A stretch of 5,068 nucleotides of DNA, from positions 1 through 5,068 of the forward strand of contig VSPF01000184.1 of the NCBI GenBank assembly GCA_009775195.1, given 5' to 3'. The position numbers and the translations under genes were made by a program. The DNA is from Muribaculaceae bacterium (lineage in GTDB: Bacteria > Bacteroidota > Bacteroidia > Bacteroidales > Muribaculaceae). The notes below the pieces were generated by a model that saw only the letters and a list, made by a program, of their open reading frames with translations, searched no databases and had not been told where the DNA came from. This document shows positions 1 to 4,992 of this stretch, one piece after another. The number at the start of each line of letters is the position of its first letter. Within the stretch, counting starts at the first letter, position 1.

Positions 1-336
1 AACATGCATTTGACATTTTTTAACGCGAAAATTTGCATAATTTTCTTGCATTACCGAGAGTAAACGGGACAAGCCTTTTTCGAGGCAATGCTTTTCATTT
101 ATACACAAGCGATTAAATGTAACGTCTGACCTATGGCTTGCCTCGGAGAGTCAAGCTCCTATCGTTGAAAACCCTCATCTCTTATATTTTTAATTATGCA
201 CCGACATTTCGGCTTGGGCCTATAAAACAATGATTAGCAGGGATGTAAAACCCACACCGGGCCACGCAACAGGATATATCAACCCCCGGGAGTCTGCGTG
301 TGCGACTTACGGGGGTTGAAAGTATAGGTTTAGCTG
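1..336. other. Gene-free stretch beyond the end of the M56 peptidase gene
   Basis: I see no convincing protein gene, tRNA or rRNA on either strand; the ATG-initiated reading frames I checked on the plus strand are about 30 codons or shorter. The first 120 bases are AT-rich. CGAGGCAA (81-88) is perfectly complementary to TTGCCTCG (138-145), extendable by GC (90-91) with GC (136-137) across a one-base bulge. GGAG (145-148) can pair with CTCC (156-159). GCATT (48-52) can pair with AATGC (87-91), which competes with the first pairing. These could belong to a small RNA or an untranslated region, but I recognise no known family. The only strong element is the hairpin at 279-319, listed separately. 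Confidence 0.6.
279..319 (-). terminator. Long hairpin after the M56 gene, probable transcription terminator
   Basis: TCAACCCCCG (279-288) and CGGGGGTTGA (310-319) form a perfect 10-bp stem. Inside it a two-by-two internal loop (GG/TA, including one possible G-U pair) leads to AGTC/GACT (291-294 with 304-307), a one-base bulge, GC/GC, and a GTGT loop (298-301). The structure begins 17 nt past the stop codon of the leftward M56 gene, where an operon terminator is expected. The downstream tract on the minus strand begins ATATATCC, so there is no proper U-run. It may act as a weak or factor-assisted terminator, or as a 3'-end stabilising stem. Confidence 0.5.
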
Positions 337-1962
337 TTATTTCTTGAGCTCTACGTATATGGCTCCGTCGGGATATTTATCGTCATTCTTGCGGACGGTG
401 ATTGACTCTATTTTATCAGGGCTTATGTCCTTGATATCGGCAACTTCTTTGCCGTCGACAAAGTACACGGGCTTTTTATCGCCGACTATGTCGCCGACAG
501 TGCAGTCGGCTTTACCGTTTCTCACGACTACAGTCGTGCTGTTGGTATTAATCTCTACATTGTCTTTCTTTCGTGTGCCATAGCCGACAACGACAACCTG
601 GTCGATGGTCTTGCCCTGCTTTACGTCCTTCTCCCCGGCATTGTATTCATCTACGGCAGCCTTGCCGCATTTGTCCGACTTTGTGAGCTTGAACTGCACC
701 GGGAGGGCCATCTTGCAGCGGACGGCTTCGCCGTTCGAACGCGCCGGAATCCATGCCGGCATCGACGAAGCCACACGCACAGCCTCGGCATCGAGCTCGG
801 GGCTGACCGAGCAAAGCACGTTCATGTTAGACAGCGAACCGTCTTTCTCGACCACGAACTCGACCACCACGCGCCCCTGGACGCCGGCTGTCATAGCTGC
901 CTCGGGATAGTGCATGTTCATGGCGAGGTATTTAAACATCTCGCTCTCGCCGCCGGGATACTGTGGCAGCACGTCGGGAGTATCAGATTCGTTTTTCACG
1001 TCATTTACCGTTCCCTTGAGTTCGACGGTTTGGCCGTCTCCGGTTTTTTCACTAACTTTGTCAATGCCAAGTGACACAGACGCTGCCGAGCCGATAGCCG
1101 AGGCTACGACGGGCATGTTGACGATTGCCGATGCAACGAGCAGTGCAGGCACGATTGCCAGGGCGCGCATCCTGCGGCCCGGGCGGCTTGGTTGATTACA
1201 CATCATAGTAATACGGTTTTTAAGTTTACTGTGGTTGAGGCTGTTGGCGAGCGACGGGAATCTCTGGCCTACAGCCTTTTTTATTAGCAATAATTGATAT
1301 TGGCGCGCGTCGGCACCCGAGCGCAGCACGGCACTGTCGGCCTGATACTCGTGCACGTTGCGCAGTTCGGTGCGCATAAGCCACGAAGCAGGGTTATACC
1401 AAAGCACTATTACGACAAGTTGCGCGATTAGAAGGTCGACCCAGTGGCACAGGCGCAGATGCGACACCTCGTGGAGGACTATCATATCGTGCGCGGCGGC
1501 ATAGTCGGCCTCGCTCATCACTATATATTTCATCCAGCTGAAGGGCGCAAGGGCGGTATGCGGCAACACGATTAGCGTATAGCCGCTCACACTCATACGG
1601 CGTCCGCGACGAAGTATGCCCAACAACCTTATGAAAGCCACAAGCAACATAAGGGTGGCCACGAGCATACCGGCGACATAGACCCATAGCAGTACGACCG
1701 GCCACGTCGGCACCGCTTCCTCGACTACAGCAGCACCAAGTTGCCCTATGTCAATCCCGCCGGCCGCCTCTTCGACCACGTGGCGCGCCGGCAGACGCAT
1801 GGCCGGAGCAAGGGGCATAACGAAAGCCAGCACGTATAACGACAGCAATGCCATGCGGTTGAATGTCGGCTGGTTCTCGCTCGACAGCAACCATTTATAC
1901 ACAAGGTACGAGACAAGAAGAAATATGCCGGCACTAAAGGTATATGCTGCAAAAGCTCCCAT
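337..1962 (-). CDS. M56 family (BlaR1/MecR1-like) membrane metallopeptidase with TonB C-terminal and SusC-type plug-like tail
   Basis: 541 aa, probably an inner-membrane signal-transducing zinc protease that inactivates the BlaI-type repressor encoded just upstream. Hydrophobic segments lie at about residues 4-23, 36-54, 87-112, 175-190 and 267-290. The zinc motif HEVSH is at 164-168 (HExxH form), with the probable third ligand E205 in NVHEYQAD; the catalytic set looks intact. The conserved stretch SKLKNRI follows at 245-251. After the last membrane segment comes a TonB C-terminal-like domain (about 331-426, starting LPQYPGGE), then a tail (about 452-541) containing VVVVGYGTRKK and PVYFVDGKEV...DISPDKIESITV, which resembles the signature and plug of SusC-type outer-membrane receptors. 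The penicillin-binding sensor domain of true BlaR1 is absent, so the ligand is unknown. The start lies 2 nt after the blaI stop, implying coupled translation. Family assignment is secure; the role as BlaI protease is inferred from pairing. Confidence 0.93.
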   Translation of the reverse strand: MGAFAAYTFSAGIFLLVSYLVYKWLLSSENQPTFNRMALLSLYVLAFVMPLAPAMRLPARHVVEEAAGGIDIGQLGAAVVEEAVPTWPVVLLWVYVAGMLVATLMLLVAFIRLLGILRRGRRMSVSGYTLIVLPHTALAPFSWMKYIVMSEADYAAAHDMIVLHEVSHLRLCHWVDLLIAQLVVIVLWYNPASWLMRTELRNVHEYQADSAVLRSGADARQYQLLLIKKAVGQRFPSLANSLNHSKLKNRITMMCNQPSRPGRRMRALAIVPALLVASAIVNMPVVASAIGSAASVSLGIDKVSEKTGDGQTVELKGTVNDVKNESDTPDVLPQYPGGESEMFKYLAMNMHYPEAAMTAGVQGRVVVEFVVEKDGSLSNMNVLCSVSPELDAEAVRVASSMPAWIPARSNGEAVRCKMALPVQFKLTKSDKCGKAAVDEYNAGEKDVKQGKTIDQVVVVGYGTRKKDNVEINTNSTTVVVRNGKADCTVGDIVGDKKPVYFVDGKEVADIKDISPDKIESITVRKNDDKYPDGAIYVELKK

Positions 1963-1964
1963 GA

Positions 1965-2351
1965 CTATTGTTTTTTACGTTCGACCATCTCGATAATCTG
2001 CCTTAGCTCGTCGACCGATATTTTCTCGTCTTCGACCAGGGCCGACACCGCCGAAGCATAAGAGTTGTTAAAATAGCTCTTGATTACCTGGGCCAGGCTG
2101 CGGCCGGCGAAATCGCCTGCCTGCGCGACGGCATAATATATGTACGGGCGCGACGAGTCGGGGTCGTGCGACACATAACCCTTGTCCTCGAGTATGCGCA
2201 CCGTCGTCGACACGGTGTTGACATGCGGCTTGGGGTCCGGGTACGTTTCGAGCAACCGGCGCACCGTCATGGGGCCGTGCTCCCATAGCTGCTCCATCAC
2301 TTCTGCCTCGCGTTCGGTAAGGTGTGGATATTTAGATTTTGTCCTCGGCAT
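1965..2351 (-). CDS. blaI: BlaI/MecI/CopY family transcriptional repressor
   Basis: 128 aa, the usual length for this family of dimeric winged-helix repressors. The DNA-binding domain covers about residues 8-75: LTEREAEVMEQLWEHG opens the first helices, VNTVSTTVRILEDKGYV (44-60) is the recognition helix and following turn, and a wing runs through RPYIYYAV. The remainder (about 80-126) is the helical dimerisation region. The gene is first in a leftward operon with the M56 peptidase, 2 nt apart, the classical repressor/protease arrangement. In staphylococcal BlaI and MecI the protease cuts between Asn101 and Phe102; here the matching region reads AVSALVEDE, placing Ser103-Ala104 near that point, so the cut site differs. 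Two dyads upstream, one touching the start codon, are likely its autoregulatory operators. The targets need not include a beta-lactamase; none is visible here. Confidence 0.93.
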   Translation of the reverse strand: MPRTKSKYPHLTEREAEVMEQLWEHGPMTVRRLLETYPDPKPHVNTVSTTVRILEDKGYVSHDPDSSRPYIYYAVAQAGDFAGRSLAQVIKSYFNNSYASAVSALVEDEKISVDELRQIIEMVERKKQ

Positions 2352-2368
2352 AACTAATTTTTTAGTTG
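2351..2368. promoter_or_regulatory. Proximal dyad operator, probable BlaI-type site (site 1)
   Basis: TAACTAATTTTTTAGTTG contains the perfect inverted repeat AACTAA-N4-TTAGTT (2352-2367). It abuts the blaI start codon (2351-2349) and lies over the predicted transcript start and 5' leader. Sixteen of 18 positions match the second copy at 2383-2400. Two-fold symmetry, position and duplication fit a site for a dimeric repressor. That BlaI itself binds here is inferred from autoregulation in this family. Confidence 0.8.
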
Positions 2369-2374
2369 ATGAGG

Positions 2375-2406
2375 CAAAATTATAACTAAACTTTTAGTTG
2401 TGCAAT
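2375..2406 (-). promoter_or_regulatory. Bacteroidetes-type promoter of the blaI-M56 operon
   Basis: Read on the minus strand, TAATTTTG (2382-2375) is a perfect match to the Bacteroidetes -7 consensus TAnnTTTG. ATTG (2406-2403), a three-of-four match to the -33 TTTG element, lies 20 bp upstream, a normal spacing. Transcription would begin roughly at 2367-2371, giving a leader of about 16-20 nt with no Shine-Dalgarno sequence. Site 2 fills most of the -33/-7 spacer and site 1 covers the start region, so repressor binding should block RNA polymerase directly. Confidence 0.72.
2383..2400. promoter_or_regulatory. Distal dyad operator, probable BlaI-type site (site 2)
   Basis: TAACTAAACTTTTAGTTG holds the inverted repeat AACTAAA-CT-TTTAGTT (2384-2399), with 7-bp arms and a 2-bp centre, so it is more symmetric than site 1. 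It sits between the -7 and -33 elements of the blaI promoter. Its centre is 32 bp from that of site 1, close to three helical turns, placing both on the same face of the DNA and permitting cooperative binding by two dimers. Confidence 0.8.
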
Positions 2407-2447
2407 AGTATATACATTTTTTAACACAACACTTATGTAATTTTCCC

Positions 2448-2455
2448 TACCTTTA
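2448..2455 (+). promoter_or_regulatory. Candidate -7 box for the ECF sigma gene
   Basis: TACCTTTA matches seven of eight positions of TAnnTTTG and lies 18 bp before the start codon, giving a very short leader ending in an A-run directly before ATG. No TTTG is seen at the -33 position. An alternative, TAATTTTC (2438-2445), also matches seven of eight. An autoregulated sigma gene may use a different, sigma-specific promoter, so this is tentative. Confidence 0.4.
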
Positions 2456-2473
2456 CCGCGTCAAAGTAAAAAA

Positions 2474-2989
2474 ATGACAAAGGCAGCCGACAAAGAGAAA
2501 GAATTTCTTGCCGTGACCGACAAATACAAAGAGGTCATAGCCAAGGTTTGCTATCTCTACTCGAGCGCGTGGGCGAGTTTCGACGACCTATACCAGGAAG
2601 TACTAATCAACCTATGGCAGGGTCTCGAAAGCTTTCGCGGCGAAGCCAAGATGTCGACATGGATATACCGCACGGCAATCAACACGTGCATCACGTGGCA
2701 CCGGCGCAATGCGCGCTACACGCCGCAGGGTACCGACCGACTCGACGACATGCTCTTCGAACCGGTCGAGCCGGGCGACAGCGGCACCACCATGGAGGAA
2801 TACCGCGAACTCTACCGACTCATCTCGCAACTCGGCCCCGTCGACAAGGCACTCATAACCCTGTGGCTCGACGAACGCCCCTACGACGAGATTGCACATA
2901 TCACAGGCCTGAGCCAGGCCAATGTAGCCGTGCGACTGCACAGGGCAAAAGAAAAACTAACCAAAATGGCGGCTGCCGAAAATTACTGA
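2474..2989 (+). CDS. ECF (sigma-70 family) RNA polymerase sigma factor
   Basis: 171 aa, normal for an extracytoplasmic-function sigma factor with only regions 2 and 4. Region 2 spans about residues 12-80, with FDDLYQEVLINLWQ (36-49) and the -10 recognition helix around F54-RGEAKMSTWIYRTAINTCI. Region 4 spans about 108-165: YRLISQLGPVDKALITLWL, then the helix-turn-helix YDEIAHITGLSQANVAVRLH that reads the -35-like element. A charged linker (about 81-105) joins them. The start follows an A-rich tract and is preferred because it gives a family-typical N-terminus. The next gene begins 3 nt after the stop and encodes a membrane protein that may be its anti-sigma partner. The gene diverges from blaI across a 122-bp spacer. 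Family assignment is secure; its regulon cannot be read from the window. Confidence 0.95.
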   Translation: MTKAADKEKEFLAVTDKYKEVIAKVCYLYSSAWASFDDLYQEVLINLWQGLESFRGEAKMSTWIYRTAINTCITWHRRNARYTPQGTDRLDDMLFEPVEPGDSGTTMEEYRELYRLISQLGPVDKALITLWLDERPYDEIAHITGLSQANVAVRLHRAKEKLTKMAAAENY

Positions 2990-2992
2990 CCT

Positions 2993-3568
2993 ATGGACCT
3001 CGAACAACTAAGAAATAACTGGCAAAAAACCCGCATCAACAGCGAGCTCCTCGATGCCGACACGAACCGTCTGACCGAGCGTCTCGCCTCGGGACGCGCC
3101 CAGACGGCACGTGCAAAACTGGCCCGCTACTACCGCCGCTCGGCACTGTGCGCCATCTTGCTGCCCGCGCTGTCACCGATACTGGTCATATCGCTTGGCT
3201 TTCCCGAGTGGATAGCGGCAATCTATGCCTGGTTCGGCGTGGTGATGGGCGTGCTCAACCTATGTTTCTCGCGCTATATCAGCCGCTGCGACTATACCTC
3301 GCAGCCCATCGTCACCGCCCTTGCCAGTGCCGTAAAAATCGCGCGCATACAGCGTTACCTCAGGGCCTTCGGCATGTTTACGGGCGGCGCGCTGATTGTG
3401 ACAATGTTTGTCGATGCCTTCGACCACTCGGAATACCATATAATAATAGCGTTTATCGTCGGGCTCGTGCTGGGCATTGTGCTGGGCATCATAAAATTTC
3501 GGCGCATGTCGGCCCTGGCGCAACAGATGCAGGACGAATTGAAGTCATTATTGCATGATAATGCATAA
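2993..3568 (+). CDS. Four-helix membrane protein, possible partner or anti-sigma of the ECF sigma factor
   Basis: 191 aa; I do not recognise a named family. A hydrophilic N-terminus (residues 1-49, starting MDLEQLRNNWQKTR and ending in Arg/Lys-rich sequence) precedes two hydrophobic hairpins, about 51-68 with 71-92 and 125-142 with 148-168. A positively charged loop (93-122) lies between them and a charged helical tail (169-191, RRMSALAQQMQDELKSLL) follows. The positive charges favour N-terminus, loop and tail in the cytoplasm. The gene starts 3 nt after the sigma stop codon, so the two are almost certainly co-transcribed and probably coupled. Genes placed directly after ECF sigma genes often encode their membrane inhibitors, hence the proposed role. 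However, there is no HxxxCxxC zinc anti-sigma motif, no FecR-like domain, and four helices rather than one, so the function is inferred from position only. Confidence 0.85.
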   Translation: MDLEQLRNNWQKTRINSELLDADTNRLTERLASGRAQTARAKLARYYRRSALCAILLPALSPILVISLGFPEWIAAIYAWFGVVMGVLNLCFSRYISRCDYTSQPIVTALASAVKIARIQRYLRAFGMFTGGALIVTMFVDAFDHSEYHIIIAFIVGLVLGIVLGIIKFRRMSALAQQMQDELKSLLHDNA

Positions 3569-3586
3569 AATTTAATGCAAGTATAA

Positions 3587-3599
3587 GCGGCAATGCCGC
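3587..3599 (+). terminator. Short GC hairpin between the ECF operon and dedA
   Basis: GCGGC (3587-3591) and GCCGC (3595-3599) form a perfect 5-bp stem with an AAT loop, 18 nt after the stop codon of the upstream operon. The following bases are AATAAATTCG, A/T-rich but without a T-run, so it is at most a weak terminator. It also occupies the place where the -33 element of the dedA promoter would lie. Confidence 0.3.
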
Positions 3600-3609
3600 A
3601 ATAAATTCG

Positions 3610-3617
3610 TAATTTTG
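3610..3617 (+). promoter_or_regulatory. Bacteroidetes-type -7 box upstream of dedA
   Basis: TAATTTTG is a perfect TAnnTTTG match, identical to the -7 box of the blaI promoter. Transcription would begin about 3622, leaving a leader of about 13 nt (AATTGAAGAATT-like, no clear Shine-Dalgarno) before the ATG at 3635. No TTTG is present 19-21 bp upstream; that place is taken by a GC hairpin, so the promoter may be weak or need an activator. Confidence 0.6.
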
Positions 3618-3634
3618 CATAAAATTGAAGAATT

Positions 3635-4312
3635 ATGGATTTATTCATACCTCTTGCCATTACAGACTATCTCAACGCGGCATGGTTTTTTGACTGGTTT
3701 GTCAACAATGCCTCATATCTCTTTGTCTTCATCTTCATGGTGATAGAGAGCTCGTTTATACCCTTTCCGAGCGAAGTGGTGGTGCCACCGGCCGCCTATC
3801 TGGCCATGCAGCGCGGCGACATGAACATTTTTGCAGTCGTTGCCGTCGCCACTGCAGGCGCACTGGTTGGCGCGCTAATAAACTATGTACTGTCGCTGCT
3901 TATCGGCCGGCCGATAGTATATGCCTTTGCCAACTCGCGCCTGGGTCATGCCTGCCTCATCGACCAGGCCAAGGTAGAGAAAGCCGAGAAGTATTTCGAC
4001 AAGCACGGCGCGGCCAGCACGTTTATCGGCCGCCTCATACCCGCCGTACGCCAGCTTATCTCTATCCCTGCCGGCATCGCACGCATGAATATATGGGTTT
4101 TCTGCCTCTATACCGCGCTCGGCGCACTGGTGTGGAATGCCATACTTGCCGGCCTGGGCTGGTGGCTGTCGATGCACGTAAGCCTCGACGAGCTCTACGC
4201 GGCTGTCGAAAAATATAACAGCTACCTCTCGCTGGGCGGACTCATATTGCTCTTAGCCTGCGTGGCATATATACTGTATAACGCATTTAAAAAGAAAGAC
4301 ACCAAGAAATGA
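3635..4312 (+). CDS. DedA family (VTT/SNARE-associated domain) membrane protein, probable undecaprenyl phosphate flippase
   Basis: 225 aa, typical for DedA proteins. Family hallmarks are present: the acidic re-entrant motif E38-SSFIPFPSE (E47) followed by PPAAYLA, and the second half F130-IGRLIPAVRQLISIPAGIARM with R133, P136 and R139. Hydrophobic stretches lie at about 25-45, 64-95, 127-150, 152-180 and 200-218, and the C-terminus is Lys-rich (cytoplasmic). Members studied elsewhere return undecaprenyl phosphate, the carrier for peptidoglycan and surface polysaccharide, across the inner membrane; others move other lipids, so the exact substrate is inferred. The gene has its own -7 box and overlaps the next gene, rpe, by four bases (ATGA), so the two are translated from one message. 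All conserved charged residues expected for function are present. Confidence 0.93.
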   Translation: MDLFIPLAITDYLNAAWFFDWFVNNASYLFVFIFMVIESSFIPFPSEVVVPPAAYLAMQRGDMNIFAVVAVATAGALVGALINYVLSLLIGRPIVYAFANSRLGHACLIDQAKVEKAEKYFDKHGAASTFIGRLIPAVRQLISIPAGIARMNIWVFCLYTALGALVWNAILAGLGWWLSMHVSLDELYAAVEKYNSYLSLGGLILLLACVAYILYNAFKKKDTKK

Positions 4313-4953
4313 TAGTTGCCCCCTCGCTGTTGGCGGCCGATTTTGCACGTCTCGCCGACGATATCGACATGATAGAGCAAAGCCAGGCTCAGTGGATACA
4401 CTGCGACGTGATGGACGGTGTCTTCGTGCCGAACATCTCGTTCGGCTTCCCGGTCATCAAAGCCATACGCTCAATCAGCGACATGCCCCTCGACGTGCAC
4501 CTGATGATAGTCGACCCGGGCCGCTATGTCGGTGCCGTGCGCGACTGCGGCGCCACGATGATGAACGTGCACTACGAAGCCTGTACCCACCTGCACAAGG
4601 TAATACAGAGCATACACGGAGCGGGCATGAAAGCTGCCGTATCGCTCAACCCTGCCACACCGGTAAGCATGCTCCGCGATATAATCTACGACCTCGATAT
4701 GGTGCTGCTGATGAGCGTCAACCCCGGCTTCGGCGGCCAACGTTTCATCGACCACACGCTCGTCAAGATTGCCGAGCTCAAAAGCATGATTGACGACGCC
4801 GGCAGCGACACGCTAATCGAGGTCGACGGCGGTATCAATGCCGACACGGGCGCACTCGCCGCACAGGCCGGCGTAGATGTCCTCGTCGCCGGCAGCGCGG
4901 TCTTCAATGCCAAAGACCCTATGGCCGAAATCGCCACGCTGGCAGCTCTTTGA
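4309..4953 (+). CDS. rpe: Ribulose-phosphate 3-epimerase
   Basis: 214 aa, close to the usual 215-225. It interconverts D-ribulose 5-phosphate and D-xylulose 5-phosphate in the cytosolic non-oxidative pentose phosphate pathway. It is a TIM barrel with the diagnostic motifs in order: APSLLAADFA (4-13), HCDVMDGVFVPNISFG (31-46), DVHLMI (62-67), NPGFGGQRF (138-146), VDGGIN (172-177) and VAGSAVF (193-199). Metal ligands H31, D33, H64 and D173 are all present; D33 and D173 are the acid/base pair, and the conserved active-site methionines M35, M66 and M135 are in place. The ATG overlaps the dedA stop as ATGA, showing translational coupling; a later start would remove the first strand and S6. No defect is seen. 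Confidence 0.97.
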   Translation: MIVAPSLLAADFARLADDIDMIEQSQAQWIHCDVMDGVFVPNISFGFPVIKAIRSISDMPLDVHLMIVDPGRYVGAVRDCGATMMNVHYEACTHLHKVIQSIHGAGMKAAVSLNPATPVSMLRDIIYDLDMVLLMSVNPGFGGQRFIDHTLVKIAELKSMIDDAGSDTLIEVDGGINADTGALAAQAGVDVLVAGSAVFNAKDPMAEIATLAAL

Positions 4954-4992
4954 GCCACTTAACTTTTAAAACACTCACTTCTCACTTAGAAT

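Larger units (their letters stand above)
3562..3626 (+). repeat. Pair of 11-bp direct repeats flanking the dedA promoter region
   Basis: TGCATAAAATT occurs at 3562-3572, including the stop codon of the membrane protein gene, and again at 3616-3626, immediately after the -7 box of the dedA promoter. The start-to-start distance is 54 bp. Between them lie ATGCAA (3575-3580), which is complementary to TTGCAT at 3551-3556, and the hairpin at 3587-3599. The sequence is low in complexity, so chance is possible, but an 11-bp exact repeat bracketing a promoter could be a protein-binding pair. Confidence 0.45.

Noticed and set aside
1..45. Possible plus-strand promoter, TTTG (9-12) with TAATTTTC (38-45)
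   Set aside because: The 25-bp spacing is too long and the -7 box has a mismatch; no gene follows on that strand.
126..136. CTGACCTATGG, repeated exactly at 2986-2996 across the sigma/membrane protein junction
   Set aside because: The identity stops at 11 bases, and the left copy opens only an 11-codon frame; it does not indicate a duplicated gene junction.
230..319. Plus-strand 29-codon frame (ATG 230, stop 317-319) ending inside the hairpin
   Set aside because: It is short, has no clear promoter or family features, and its 3' part is formed by the hairpin arms; most likely chance.
344..1195. Plus-strand open frames of 79-101 codons antisense to the M56 gene
   Set aside because: They mirror a strongly supported minus-strand gene with recognisable domains; their translations are low-complexity Ser/Thr-rich with no family features.
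2413..2439. TACAT...ATGTA inverted repeat resembling the classical TACA/TGTA BlaI core
   Set aside because: The arms are 17 bp apart, unlike the close spacing of known operators, and much better dyads lie beside it.
2548..3018. Alternative plus-strand frame of 156 codons over the sigma factor gene
   Set aside because: It is Arg/His/Pro-rich, as expected from an off-frame reading of GC-rich coding DNA, and overlaps a clear ECF sigma gene.
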